In this document: in pieces, positions 8,475 to 17,802 of the stretch
Layout: each line of letters begins with the position of its first letter
How positions within the stretch are numbered: position 1 is the first letter of the stretch
From: an uncultured Pirellulaceae bacterium
GTDB taxonomy: Bacteria; Planctomycetota; Planctomycetia; Pirellulales; Pirellulaceae
Length of the DNA: 64,000 nt
Direction: 5' to 3'
Assembly (NCBI GenBank): GCA_937929805.1
Contig: CALFUT010000024.1
Coordinates: 1-64,000, forward strand
Position numbers and translations under genes: made by a program
Notes under the pieces: generated by a model
The model's input: the letters and a program-made list of their open reading frames with translations, nothing else
What the model was told of the DNA's origin: nothing
Database searches by the model: none

Positions 8475-8558
8475 CGGGAGGGCCGCGGCTCCGTCCGAGC
8501 CATACGGAGCAACAAGCTCAGCCATTCAAAGGGGGGCGGGCGGAGCCTTCCCCTCCCA
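8475..8558 (+). repeat. 82-84 bp GGCTCCGTCCG element, copy a
   Basis: The left arm is CGGGAGGGCCGCGGCTCCGT and the right arm is GGGCGGAGCCTTCCCCTCCC. Together they form imperfect terminal inverted repeats of about 21 bp around a core containing AAGCTCAGCCATTC. A second direct copy starts 127 bp later. It lies between the two divergent DUF1559 genes. Confidence 0.8.
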
Positions 8559-8601
8559 AGCATTGGTTTTGTTTCATCAATGTTATTCGGTGGCGTATCA
8601 T

Positions 8602-8686
8602 CGGGAGGGCCGAGGCTCCGTCCGAGCCATGCGGAGCAGAAAGCTCAGCCATTCAAAAGGGGGCGGACGGAGCCTTCCCCTCCCAA
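8602..8686 (+). repeat. 82-84 bp GGCTCCGTCCG element, copy b
   Basis: This is a direct copy of the 8475-8558 element, with CGGGAGGGCCGAGGCTCCGT on the left and CGGACGGAGCCTTCCCCTCC on the right. The flanks TTGGTTT and CATC are also shared, so the duplicated unit is 127 bp and longer than the palindrome itself. The rest of 8221-9136 holds no supported gene. Confidence 0.8.
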
Positions 8687-9136
8687 GCATTGGTTTCATT
8701 TGGCGACGGTGGCACTCTTCCTGTAACTACTTTTGGGCCGTGTCTTGGTCCCCACCGCATTCGTTCGGCATTCGAAGCAACGCCCAAAACCCCCCAAGTG
8801 ACCTGAGCCTTCGGGTACGCCATTTCACAAATTCTTGAAAAATTGAAGATTGGTTGAGTTCGGTTCGCCGTGAGGTTAAAAGTTGCCCAAAATGCAAAAC
8901 AAGAGCATTGGGGAAATTGGCGGCGCCTTGATTCGGCGATACGGGTCAGCCCACTCGTGCGGCCGAGACTTCGAACAATGAATATGAAGAAACGTTTGCT
9001 TGTGTTTGCTGGTAAAACTGAGCTTGATTCGTTAGAATAATCGCCAGAGATAGTGGACGGGATTCCAACAAAACGCTGGAAACTCTCCCGTTTCGAACTT
9101 GTCCTGCTTTAATCTCAATTCATCTGAGGGCTTGCC

Positions 9137-10153
9137 ATGACGTTCATTTCTGTACCGGTTCGAAGAATCAACGAACCACACTCGTCCGCGAAGCGTCGCG
9201 GTTTCACTTTGGTCGAATTGTTGGTCGTGATCGCGATCATCGGAATTTTGATCGGGATGTTGTTGCCCGCCGTCCAACAAGTCCGCGAAGCGGCCCGGCG
9301 AATTAGTTGTGCGAATAACCTGAAGCAGCTCGGCTTGGCGTGCCACAACTACGAGAGTGCGAACGGTGAGTTTCCGCCGGGACTTAATATACCGATCGAC
9401 CCAGATGACGGGCTCTTTCCAAACACGCCGATCGCAGATCATGTGGGTGGACCACCGAAGGCTGAACAATACGGTTCGTGGTACGTTTGGATACTTCCCT
9501 ACATCGAGCAGGGTGCGATCGCTGACGTTTACGACCCTACTATAAAGGGCGAACAAGGAACAAATTCGGGCGATTTGACTCGTCCCGCTGCCCAAGTTGT
9601 TGAAGGGTTTATTTGTCCGTCTGATCACGTTCCCGAGAAACACATTGTTTTCAATAACCGCTTTTTTGCGATTAACAGCTACTTAGCTTCAGCGGGAATT
9701 AAAGTTTGGTACACACCGGATTTCCAAGGCCCTGAAGACGAAGAGTTTTTTAACGGAATGTTTTTCTATAACAGCCGTACATCCTTTGAATCAATGTTCG
9801 ATGGCTCCTCTAACACAATTGCACTTGGCGAGCGTTTTTCGAAAGACGACGAGTGGGAAGGTTTCACTAGTTTTCGTGGATGGGCGTGGTCCGGGTTCTC
9901 GTCGGTCCGTGACTATTTAGGAGGAACAGCCCATCCGCTGAATCACCAACTTGCGTTGGGGACTGGCCCAAATCCTAATAATGATGAGAAAGCAGAAAAG
10001 TTTAACTCTTTCAGCAGCGGTCATAGCGGCGGGGCAAATTTCGCATTTGGTGATGGATCCGTTAGATTCCTGACTCTTGAGGGAACGTCTGATCTGGAAA
10101 TGCTTCAAAATTTAGCTGTCGTCGACGATGGAAACGTGATCGATTTGCAATAG
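9137..10153 (+). CDS. DUF1559 protein with prepilin-type N-terminus
   Basis: This 338-residue protein has the leader KRRGFTLVELLVVIAIIGIL (cleavage after Gly22), then LLPAVQQVREAARR, NNLKQLGLACHNYESANGEF, and the C-terminal FSSGHSGGANFAFGDGSVRF signature of DUF1559. It shares its N-terminal 60 residues almost exactly with the product of 7117-8220 but diverges in the middle, as usual for paralogues of this family. The ATG is preceded by CTGAGGGC, a good ribosome-binding site. A lipoprotein gene follows 100 bases downstream on the same strand. Confidence 0.92.
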   Translation: MTFISVPVRRINEPHSSAKRRGFTLVELLVVIAIIGILIGMLLPAVQQVREAARRISCANNLKQLGLACHNYESANGEFPPGLNIPIDPDDGLFPNTPIADHVGGPPKAEQYGSWYVWILPYIEQGAIADVYDPTIKGEQGTNSGDLTRPAAQVVEGFICPSDHVPEKHIVFNNRFFAINSYLASAGIKVWYTPDFQGPEDEEFFNGMFFYNSRTSFESMFDGSSNTIALGERFSKDDEWEGFTSFRGWAWSGFSSVRDYLGGTAHPLNHQLALGTGPNPNNDEKAEKFNSFSSGHSGGANFAFGDGSVRFLTLEGTSDLEMLQNLAVVDDGNVIDLQ

Positions 10154-10256
10154 TTGTGGTAATGCGCCTGAGCTGGCTGCACCATTTGTTTGCGTTGTGA
10201 GGCTGAATTTAACATGTCGCCCAAAGCCGTGCGCTATATTTATGGGAATCTGAACC

Positions 10257-10757
10257 TTGAGTGATCGATTTGTTCTATCGTCCAGATGCGACCAACGGGT
10301 GGCTTTTGCTCTGCTCGCTTTGGTCTTTTGCGTTTCGTCTGCGGGCTGCGGACCTAGGCCACCTGAAGTCGTATCTGTGATGGGGGTTGTAACGTTGGAG
10401 GGCAAGCCCCTTCGTCACGCGAGTGTACGTTTCATTCCGTTGACCAAGGGTTTGGATGGAAACTATGTCGCAAAGGGCTTAACGGACGACGAAGGCCGAT
10501 ACACGCTGACGACGGCAGGGAAGGGAGACAACGGTTCGGGTGCATGTGCTTGCGAATGCAAAGTGCTTGTTAAAGAAGGCCCGCTGCCTGATGAGCTAGT
10601 GGAGCTAGGTCAGAGGGGCTTCAGGCAGATCGCTGCTTACCGAAAAAGTTTGGGAAATCGTCCGATACCGCGGCGATACAGTACGATCGGCAAAACACCC
10701 CTGACGCTGACAGTGACACCTGATCAGACGGACTACCCTTTGGAACTCTCAAGGTAA
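10257..10757 (+). CDS. Lipoprotein with carboxypeptidase-regulatory-like domain
   Basis: This 166-residue protein has a hydrophobic segment ending VSSAGC, a lipobox with the lipidated cysteine at residue 31. GVVTLEGKPLRHASVRFIP and the LTDDEGRYTLTTAGKGD turn follow; this is the beta-sandwich (CarboxypepD_reg-like) type common in small planctomycete lipoproteins. It is expected to be membrane-anchored and exposed to the periplasm. The start is a TTG, because no in-frame ATG precedes the signal sequence. It lies downstream of a DUF1559 gene, a common arrangement in this phylum. The role is unknown. Confidence 0.7.
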   Translation: MSDRFVLSSRCDQRVAFALLALVFCVSSAGCGPRPPEVVSVMGVVTLEGKPLRHASVRFIPLTKGLDGNYVAKGLTDDEGRYTLTTAGKGDNGSGACACECKVLVKEGPLPDELVELGQRGFRQIAAYRKSLGNRPIPRRYSTIGKTPLTLTVTPDQTDYPLELSR

Positions 10758-11346
10758 CTTATGTGACTGGGTCCCACATCCGATGGTCGAAGGATCTGTT
10801 TGCATGGTTTGAGCATTTGCCCTAGCTCACTTTGCCCTTTGGTGCCCAAGATTTACCTAAACAGAGTTGGTGCCCCGTGCACTTTGGTTTCGTAGTGACA
10901 CCACTAAATTGTTGATAACGGCGGCACCATTTACGTTGTGGCTATTCTCTCGCGCAAACTTTTCGCTCGTCTTCTTTACGAAACCCGTTCCGTTTACGAG
11001 AATTAGGGTGAGTTGGACGGCACGGCGCGAGAAGCAATCGCGGCGAATTAGCGTTGTCGATGACATTCAAGTGCGCAAATCCGGACCTTGGTCTGACGGA
11101 TTAACCGAACGAATGGTCGTGCATTTTTTGTCGGCTTGGTTTTGAGATCTGGTCGCGTTAAGAATCGGTTGGCCGCGACAAGCTTGAATCAATCCTCAAT
11201 GTTGGGGGCAGATGACCTTCGGCCTTGCTGATTCCGCGTGGCCGACGAACCTGAATTCAAAACTTGGTTGTTTGGCATAGGTTGTTTAACAAAAAAAGCA
11301 GTTGATCCAAGCTGCTCTAAAATTATCACTTCGAGGCGAAATTTTT
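10758..11346. other. Gene-free stretch upstream of aceE
   Basis: There are 589 bases between the lipoprotein gene and aceE. Short frames exist on both strands, but none has family features, a convincing start or a ribosome-binding site. The DNA is not made of the dispersed elements seen elsewhere. It probably carries the aceE promoter and leader; I cannot pick a convincing -10/-35 pair. Confidence 0.5.
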
Positions 11347-14064
11347 ATGTCGGATGTTGCAAAGCTTTCAGGGAAGTCGATTGACGAAGCCAACGAGCCT
11401 TACCTGAAACAAACAACGGACTTGGACCCGGCCGAGACTCAGGAGTGGCTGGACTCGCTGGAATATGTGATCGGTAGCAAAGGGCCCGATCGAGCGAAAT
11501 TCTTGCTGTCGATGCTCGAAGCACGGGCTCGGTTGGAAGGAGTCGATCTGCCCAGCAAGTCGAACACTCCGTACATCAACACCATTCCGAAATCGCAACA
11601 GCCGGCTTACCCGGGCGACCGAGAAATCGAGCGTCGCATCAAAAGCATCGTCCGTTGGAACGCGATGGCGATGGTGGTCAAAGCGAACCGAATGCCGGGC
11701 GCCGTCGGAGGACACATTTCGACCTTCGCTTCATCCGCCACACTGTACGAAGTTGCCTACAACCATGTGTTCCGTGGTCGCGGCGAGAGCGGTTACGATG
11801 GCGACCAGATTTACTTCCAGGGCCACGCCTCGCCAGGGATGTACAGTCGAGCCTTCTTGGAAGGTCGTTTGGGGGAGCAGAATCTTTTGAACTTCCGTCG
11901 TGAACTTCAAGACGTTCAAGGTTTGTCCTCGTACCCGCATCCGTGGTTGATGCCTTCCTTCTGGGAATACCCGACCGTTTCGATGGGGCTTGGGCCGATC
12001 ATGGCGATCTATCAGGCTCGGTTTAATGAATACCTGAACGATCGTGGCATCAAGGACACCACCAATCAACGAGTTTGGGCATACCTTGGCGACGGCGAAT
12101 GTGACGAGCCAGAAACGCTCGGTGCGATCACGCTGGCGGGCCGCGAGAACTTGGACAATCTTAAGTTTGTGATCAACTGCAACCTGCAACGTCTGGATGG
12201 ACCGGTTCGAGGTAACGGCAAGATCATTCAAGAATTGGAAGCGTTGTTCCGCGGGGCCGGTTGGAACGTGATCAAAGTCGTCTGGGGCGATGACTGGGAT
12301 CCGCTGCTTGAGGAGGACGAGCTTGGTCTGCTGGTCAAGCGAATGGGCGAAGTCGTCGACGGTCAGTATCAGAAATACGTCGGCATGCCCGGAAATTACG
12401 CTCGCGAGCACTTCTTTGGGAAGTATCCGGAGTTGCTGGAGTTGGTCAAAAACTACAGCGACGAAAAACTCGAGCGGATGCGACGCGGCGGCCATGATCC
12501 GGAAAAAGTCTGGGCGGCGTACAAAGCAGCGATGGACCACAAGGGTCAGCCGACGGTGATCCTTGCAAAAACAGTGAAGGGGTACGGTTTGGGTGAAGCG
12601 GGTGAGGGCAAGATGATTGCCCACAACCAAAAGAAGATGAACGAGCAGGCGTTGCTTGAGTTCCGCTCGCGGTTTGGGATTCCCGTTTCGGACGAAGACG
12701 TGAATAACGTGCCGTTCTATCTGCCGGCTGAGAACAGCAAAGAGATGCAATACGTCAAAGAGCGTCGTGCCGCGTTGGGTGGCCCGGTACCTTCGCGTCC
12801 GGTCGAGCATCCTCGTAACGAGACGCCGCGTTTTGAGGACTACTCGAAACGGGTTCTGCGAGACTGTGGCAAGGAGATTTCAACCACGCAAGGCGTCGTT
12901 CGATTATTGTCCGCGTTGTGCCGAGACAAAAAGATTGGCAAGAACATTGTCCCAATCGTGCCGGATGAGTCTCGGACTTTCGGTATGGAAGGCATGTTCA
13001 CTGAGGTCGGCATTTACGCTCACGCGGGCCAACTGTATGAACCGGTCGATAGTGATCAGACTTCGTACTACAAAGAATCTCAGGATGGGCAGTTGCTGGA
13101 AGAAGGTATCTCGGAAGCCGGTTCGATGTCGTCGTTCAACGCGGCAGGCACCGCGTATAGTGCTCACGGCGTGAACATGATTCCGTTCTTTATCTACTAT
13201 TCGATGTTTGGTTTCCAACGCATCGGTGACTTGATCTGGGCGGCGGCGGACATGCGAGCCAAAGGATTCTTGCTTGGCGGAACGGCCGGACGGACGTCGC
13301 TTAATGGTGAAGGCCTCCAGCATCAAGACGGTCATAGCTTGCTCAACGCGATCGCGTTCCCAACGGTTCGTGCATACGATCCGGCTTTCCATTTTGAAAC
13401 GGCTGTGATTATTTTCGATGGCCTGAAACGACTGTACGAAGACGGCGAAACGGCTATTTACTACCTGATGGTTGGCAATGATGCTTACACGATGCCCGAC
13501 ATGCCGGAAGGCTGTGAAGAAGGCATCGTCAAAGGAATGTACAAGTTCCGTAGCGTCAGTGGCAGCAGTGACCACGTTCAGTTGTTCGGCAGTGGAGCGA
13601 TCATGCAAAGCGTATTGGAAGCTCAACAGATTTTGGCAGACGACTACGGGATTGGAAGTGACTTGTGGAGCGTTACCAGTTACTCGCAATTGGCCCGCGA
13701 GGCGGAAGAGTGTGCTCGCTGGAACATGCTTCACCCAACCGAGAAACCACGCGTTAGCTACTTTGAGGAACAGCTGGCAGGATCGAAGGGTCCGGTGATT
13801 GCATCCAGCGATTACGTTCGTGCTCTGACTGAACAGGTCGCCAAGTTCTGCCCGAACGGCATGATGGCTCTCGGAACAGACGGCATGGGTCGCAGCGAAA
13901 CGCGTGAAGCGTTGCGTCGTCACTTCGAGGTCGATGCTCAGTTTGTGGTGATCGCGACACTGTATCAGCTTCACAAGGATGGAAAGTTAGAAGCGTCCGT
14001 CGTCGAGAAAGCCATCAAAGATTTGGGTGTTGACCCCGAAAAGATTGATCCTTTGTACGCGTAG
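11347..14064 (+). CDS. aceE: Pyruvate dehydrogenase E1 component, homodimeric type
   Basis: This 905-residue protein matches the single-chain (alpha2) E1 of gamma-proteobacterial type. It has the thiamine-diphosphate motif GDGECDEPETLGAI ... NCNLQRLDGP (about 247-285), GAGWNVIKVVWGDDWD, and later the transketolase-like pyrimidine-binding part with DESRTFGMEG and LQHQDGHS. It decarboxylates pyruvate and acetylates the lipoyl group of E2. The ATG at 11347 follows a GAGG and matches the expected N-terminus; an in-frame TTG at 11302 would add 15 unlikely residues. It forms an operon with aceF. An E3 (lpd) gene is not in the window. Confidence 0.95.
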   Translation: MSDVAKLSGKSIDEANEPYLKQTTDLDPAETQEWLDSLEYVIGSKGPDRAKFLLSMLEARARLEGVDLPSKSNTPYINTIPKSQQPAYPGDREIERRIKSIVRWNAMAMVVKANRMPGAVGGHISTFASSATLYEVAYNHVFRGRGESGYDGDQIYFQGHASPGMYSRAFLEGRLGEQNLLNFRRELQDVQGLSSYPHPWLMPSFWEYPTVSMGLGPIMAIYQARFNEYLNDRGIKDTTNQRVWAYLGDGECDEPETLGAITLAGRENLDNLKFVINCNLQRLDGPVRGNGKIIQELEALFRGAGWNVIKVVWGDDWDPLLEEDELGLLVKRMGEVVDGQYQKYVGMPGNYAREHFFGKYPELLELVKNYSDEKLERMRRGGHDPEKVWAAYKAAMDHKGQPTVILAKTVKGYGLGEAGEGKMIAHNQKKMNEQALLEFRSRFGIPVSDEDVNNVPFYLPAENSKEMQYVKERRAALGGPVPSRPVEHPRNETPRFEDYSKRVLRDCGKEISTTQGVVRLLSALCRDKKIGKNIVPIVPDESRTFGMEGMFTEVGIYAHAGQLYEPVDSDQTSYYKESQDGQLLEEGISEAGSMSSFNAAGTAYSAHGVNMIPFFIYYSMFGFQRIGDLIWAAADMRAKGFLLGGTAGRTSLNGEGLQHQDGHSLLNAIAFPTVRAYDPAFHFETAVIIFDGLKRLYEDGETAIYYLMVGNDAYTMPDMPEGCEEGIVKGMYKFRSVSGSSDHVQLFGSGAIMQSVLEAQQILADDYGIGSDLWSVTSYSQLAREAEECARWNMLHPTEKPRVSYFEEQLAGSKGPVIASSDYVRALTEQVAKFCPNGMMALGTDGMGRSETREALRRHFEVDAQFVVIATLYQLHKDGKLEASVVEKAIKDLGVDPEKIDPLYA

Positions 14065-14071
14065 TGGCGGG

Positions 14072-14121
14072 CTGGTTAGTCGGGAACTTGATGAGCTCAA
14101 ACCGACCGGGTGGCTAACCAG
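14072..14121 (+). promoter_or_regulatory. Intercistronic stem-loop between aceE and aceF
   Basis: CTGGTTAG (14072-14079) and CTAACCAG (14114-14121) are perfect inverted repeats. Inside them GTCGG pairs with CCGAC, and TTGA/TCAA close near the loop. No T-run follows, so it is unlikely to be an intrinsic terminator. It may set the E1:E2 expression ratio by RNA processing or partial attenuation. Confidence 0.4.
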
Positions 14122-14256
14122 TGCCAAACTATAAATTGTTCTTTGAACTATAAATTGTTGTTTGTTAACTGCACTCCCAACGAAATTGGTCATTGGTAAT
14201 TTGACATTAGTCATTTGTCATCGCTTGTTGCTGCATCCCGAAAGCCGCACGCCAAC

Positions 14257-14293
14257 CACTGAAAACTGTACCCTGAAAACTGAAAACTAAAAC
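14257..14293 (+). repeat. CTGAAAACTG simple repeats in the aceF leader
   Basis: ACTGAAAACTG, CCTGAAAACTG and AAAACTAAAA run up to four bases before the aceF start. Similar strings (CTGAAAACTGAAAACTG) occur before ybaB at 59201-59223, and an ACCGAACACCGAA version occurs before purH. No Shine-Dalgarno sequence is seen in this leader. Confidence 0.5.
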
Positions 14294-14296
14294 AAT

Positions 14297-15670
14297 ATGG
14301 CTGTTGAAATTAAAATCCCTTCGCTGGGCGAGGGTGTCGAATCTGGTGATGTGCTGGAAGTATTGGTTGCCGAAGGTGACGCAATCGAGAAAGGTCAATC
14401 GATCCTTGAACTGGAAACGGACAAGGCGACAGTGATGGTTCCGGCCCCGGAAGGCGGCGTCGTGAAGAGCATTAGCTGTGGCGAGGGTGATTCCGTTTCC
14501 GTGGGGCAAGCCGTGATGACCGTCGAGGCGTTCGACTCAAGCGAGCCAGCAGCGGCCGCATCTGAATCGGCTCCCGCAGCGGCTGCACCGGAGCCAGCAC
14601 CCGCTCAACCCGCACCAGCTCCAGCGGCTCCGCCCGAGCCACCAGCTCCTGCTCCAGCTCCTGTTGCAGCTGCACCGGCTCAAGCGCCTGCTCCGGCTCC
14701 AACGCCAGCTCCTGCAGCTCCAACACCGCCTTCTTCCCCGGCGGCAGCTTCCAGTGGCGATGTGGCGGCCGGGCCAGCCATTCGTCGGTTTGCTCGTGAA
14801 GTCGGCGTCGACCTGTCGACGGTTCAGGGAACAGGCGAAAACGGACGAATTGTGCGTGAAGACGTGCTGAAGGTGGTGCGCGAAGGGGCAGGAAGTCGAT
14901 CGTCAGCAGCCGCTGGTGCTGCAGGTGCGGTGGCTCCGGCTGCCGGCGGCGAGTCTGACGGCTACGGTCCTGTTCACATTGAAAAGATGCCCAAGATCCG
15001 GCAGACCATTGCAAAGAAGATGCACGAATCTTGGACGACATGTCCTCGCGTGACCAACTTCGATGACGCGGACGTGACACAGCTCGAACAGATCCGTCAG
15101 AGCAGCAAAGCTGACTATGCGGCAGAAGGCGTCAAGCTGACAACGATGCCGTTCTTGATCAAATCCGTCGCGATGGCGCTGAAGGCTCATCCGACGATTA
15201 ACGCATCGATCGATTTAGATGCGGGTCAGATCATCTACAAGGACTACGTGAACATCGGGATCGCCATCGATACCGAGCGTGGCCTAGTGGTGCCGAACCT
15301 TCGCAACGCTGACAAGATGGGCATTCCAGATATTGCTCGTGCGTTGGGTGACATGGCGTCGGGCGTTCGCGATGGCAACTTTGCCGTGGATGATCTGCGA
15401 GGCGGTACGTTCACGATCAGTAATTTGGGAGCCATTGGCGGAACCTTTTCGACACCTATTATCAACACGCCGGAAACCGCAATCTTGCTGGTTGGACGGT
15501 CTCGAAAGATGCCGGTCGTCGTCGAAAACGACGAGGTGGCCGTTCGCTTGATGATGCCATTGAGCCTTTCCTACGATCATCGCTTGATCGATGGAGGAGC
15601 AGCCGCTCGATTCCTGAACGAGGTCATCGGCTACTTGGAAGCACCTAGCCGACTGTTGCTGGCGATCTGA
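14297..15670 (+). CDS. aceF: Dihydrolipoamide acetyltransferase, E2 of pyruvate dehydrogenase
   Basis: The 457 residues fall into a single N-terminal lipoyl domain with ETDKATVMVP (lipoyl-lysine K43), a long Ala/Pro linker (about 85-150), a peripheral subunit-binding domain (GPAIRRFAREVGVDL ... GTGENGRIVREDV, about 155-195), a second Ala/Gly linker, and the catalytic trimer domain. The latter ends in SYDHRLIDGG (about 425-434) with the active-site His and Asp. It transfers acetyl groups from lipoamide to CoA. One lipoyl domain instead of the three in E. coli is common outside enterics. It follows aceE on the same strand after 232 bases. Confidence 0.94.
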   Translation: MAVEIKIPSLGEGVESGDVLEVLVAEGDAIEKGQSILELETDKATVMVPAPEGGVVKSISCGEGDSVSVGQAVMTVEAFDSSEPAAAASESAPAAAAPEPAPAQPAPAPAAPPEPPAPAPAPVAAAPAQAPAPAPTPAPAAPTPPSSPAAASSGDVAAGPAIRRFAREVGVDLSTVQGTGENGRIVREDVLKVVREGAGSRSSAAAGAAGAVAPAAGGESDGYGPVHIEKMPKIRQTIAKKMHESWTTCPRVTNFDDADVTQLEQIRQSSKADYAAEGVKLTTMPFLIKSVAMALKAHPTINASIDLDAGQIIYKDYVNIGIAIDTERGLVVPNLRNADKMGIPDIARALGDMASGVRDGNFAVDDLRGGTFTISNLGAIGGTFSTPIINTPETAILLVGRSRKMPVVVENDEVAVRLMMPLSLSYDHRLIDGGAAARFLNEVIGYLEAPSRLLLAI

Positions 15671-15706
15671 ATAGCCAGTGAAGTTATCGCCACTTTGGTA
15701 AGAAAT

Positions 15707-15746
15707 GGACTGGTCCTCAATCGAGGTCCGGTCCGTTTTGTTTTTT
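15707..15746 (+). terminator. Rho-independent terminator after aceF
   Basis: GGACTGGTCC (15707-15716) pairs with GGTCCGGTCC (15725-15734), with one U-U mismatch and one G-U pair, and is followed by GTTTTGTTTTTT. It begins 37 bases after the aceF stop and would end the aceE-aceF transcript. Confidence 0.75.
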
Positions 15747-15984
15747 CGCCCGAATATTTTCCCCAAGACGTAGGCCGTAACACGCAAACACCTGTTCTTC
15801 GGGAACTACGGTCTCTATTCAGAGGTAGCTTTGAATCACAGACTGTTTTCAAGCATTTTGAGTTTGCACAGTTACGGCAGCGTTTGGCAGTGTTTTCGAG
15901 ACCTTGTTACTGGCCTACGAAATATCCGGGTTAGAATCACATCGGAGTTTGAATCTAACATTTCCCCGGTGTGCTGCTCCAGCT

Positions 15985-17394
15985 TTACCGCCGCCACTCG
16001 ACGCCGAAGGTGAATCCAGCCGCAATGAAGCTGTCTTCAAAGATCCCTTGGCGTCCCGTATCGAAAACGGTGCCCAAATCAAAGGCTCGCGGTAAGATCA
16101 GGTAGATGTTGTCTTCGTTAAACACGTCGAATCCGTTGAAGTTCGGATTGGCTTCGTTTTGAGTGATGTTTGCTCTGGCTACATTTTGCCATAAGTAGTT
16201 CAGGTTGGAACCGGCTCGAAGTGTGATGTCGCGTGTGACATTGTAGGAGATGGCGAACTCAAGATCGATGCTCGGTACGAATGAATCGTTTGTAAAGAAC
16301 TCGTCTGTTTCCTCCACCAAAGGGCGAAGACTGCCAACAGCGATACCACCAGCAGTCCGATCGGCCACAATGAAGTTTTCGACGTTAAGCCGCTGGCGAT
16401 TGTGACTGACTGCCAACGCTCCATCGGTGGCGAATGTGAATCGTCCTCTTCGGCGAATGTGGCGACCACCAATCTGAAATCCAATCGCACTGTTGTTCAC
16501 AATTTGATTCAGCCGACTCTCGACGTCTGGATCCTCGGCCGGAGGCTCAATCATATTGTTACCATTCAGGTCAGCAGGAATAATGTCGTCAACGAACCGA
16601 TCCTGACTATTGTCAATGATTTGAGTGTAGCGACCGCCCAAATACGGCTCAAACACGTCACCGTTCCTTAAAACTTGGCGGAAGACCCGATTCAACTCAC
16701 CAACACGATAGGTGGTGTCCAACTGGTGGAAATCGTTTCCAAAGTTGTTGATGTCGTCGATTATGCCGTCAGACAGAGCGCCGTCGCCGTCGTCATCGGC
16801 GCCGAAGCCGTCTCCGGAGTCGTCCACTCCTGTGAGCACTAGGTCGGCGGAGCGATTTCTGAATCGGGTCGTCCCTGCGACGTCAAGGAATGAAGCTTCA
16901 AAGCCACGATTGTCCTTGCCCATCCAGCCAAATTGGTAACGCTCGCCCCAACTCCACTGGTTTCCACTTGGGGATACGTTGCTGAGATCACCTTCAGCAA
17001 TTAGAGGGCCCGTGGTAGTAAAGACAATGTCGCCATCATCGTCGACGATCGTGGCGCCGCCGTCGGGAAGATCTGTGATTGGCAGGCCGGTGGCGTCTCT
17101 CCCGCCGAATGACAGGCTGAACAGAACCTTATCGGCCGAGAAGAAGAACCCGGTGTTGGGCTCCTTTTGCTTGTCGTTGGTAAACTCAAACGGGGCAAAT
17201 GCCTGTGCGTCGTAGTTGAATACGCCGGGGGTCGCCAGCAGGCCGGTTTCACCCGGTGCCTCGATCGCTCGATGGTCGAACGTGGCGGTAGGGACGTTGA
17301 GGTCCGATTGTTGAGCATCAGCAATGCCCGCAAATCCACCAGATGCGAAAATCGCAAACAAGGAACCGATTGTCAGAGTTTTTTTCAGAGCCAT
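15985..17394 (-). CDS. BBP7-like outer-membrane beta-barrel protein
   Basis: This 469-residue protein starts with a Sec signal peptide (MALKKTLTIGSLFAIF ... ADAQ, cleavage near residue 28). The mature part alternates short amphipathic strands with polar loops and ends FIAAGFTFGVEWRR, with the C-terminal aromatic/Arg pattern of outer-membrane barrels. The segment SIDLEFAISYNVTRDITLR with NLNYLWQNVARA is characteristic of the planctomycete BBP7 family. A calcium-binding-like acidic loop (DDSGDGFGADDDGDGALSDG) lies at about residues 190-210. It is probably a porin-like envelope protein. The ATG is preceded by AGGAATTACAGCG. It is monocistronic as far as the window shows. Confidence 0.8.
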   Translation of the reverse strand: MALKKTLTIGSLFAIFASGGFAGIADAQQSDLNVPTATFDHRAIEAPGETGLLATPGVFNYDAQAFAPFEFTNDKQKEPNTGFFFSADKVLFSLSFGGRDATGLPITDLPDGGATIVDDDGDIVFTTTGPLIAEGDLSNVSPSGNQWSWGERYQFGWMGKDNRGFEASFLDVAGTTRFRNRSADLVLTGVDDSGDGFGADDDGDGALSDGIIDDINNFGNDFHQLDTTYRVGELNRVFRQVLRNGDVFEPYLGGRYTQIIDNSQDRFVDDIIPADLNGNNMIEPPAEDPDVESRLNQIVNNSAIGFQIGGRHIRRRGRFTFATDGALAVSHNRQRLNVENFIVADRTAGGIAVGSLRPLVEETDEFFTNDSFVPSIDLEFAISYNVTRDITLRAGSNLNYLWQNVARANITQNEANPNFNGFDVFNEDNIYLILPRAFDLGTVFDTGRQGIFEDSFIAAGFTFGVEWRR

Positions 17395-17802
17395 CGCTGT
17401 AATTCCTGCTTTGTGCAGAGCTGATCCCGCCGGAGGTCCGTGGGTATTTCATTCCCTATCTCTATCGGATGGAGGTTTGTGCGGGTTGAGCAGGAATGCG
17501 GGATTTTGCCGAACATATCGGTTTTTCTCAATTTTTGGGCCCCAAAGTGCCCGAAAACGCATGAAAATTAGGGCCCACGCCTCATCAGGCCAATCTTCGA
17601 GCTCAACCTGACGCTCGAGGACTTCGCAATTGAGAACGCCGCCTGCGGTGCCGATCGACAGCGTCAACCATCTTTCCGAGTGTTCTTGCCCCGCAGCGAC
17701 TGCCACCTTACCGCCACCCCTGTCTGAGATTTGACCCTGTCCCTACCATGCCAGTCCAATTGAACAGTAACTTAAGTCCTCAGATTCGAAGCCTGTCCGC
17801 CC
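17395..17802. other. Gene-free stretch between the BBP7-like gene and rlmM-like gene
   Basis: This is a 408-base divergent region that must carry the promoters of both neighbours. A minus-strand frame at 17449-17706 has no recognisable features and I do not call it. At 17723-17743 the string TCTGAGATTTGACCCTGTCC resembles sequences I associate with the ends of REP-associated (Y1) transposase elements. That resemblance is from memory and unverified. Confidence 0.45.

Noticed and set aside
10867-11145. 92-codon plus-strand frame upstream of aceE.
   Set aside because: No start signal, atypical composition and no recognisable domain.
17449-17706. 85-codon minus-strand frame starting with GTG.
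   Set aside because: No ribosome-binding site or family features; lies in a divergent promoter region. It could be real but the evidence is too weak.
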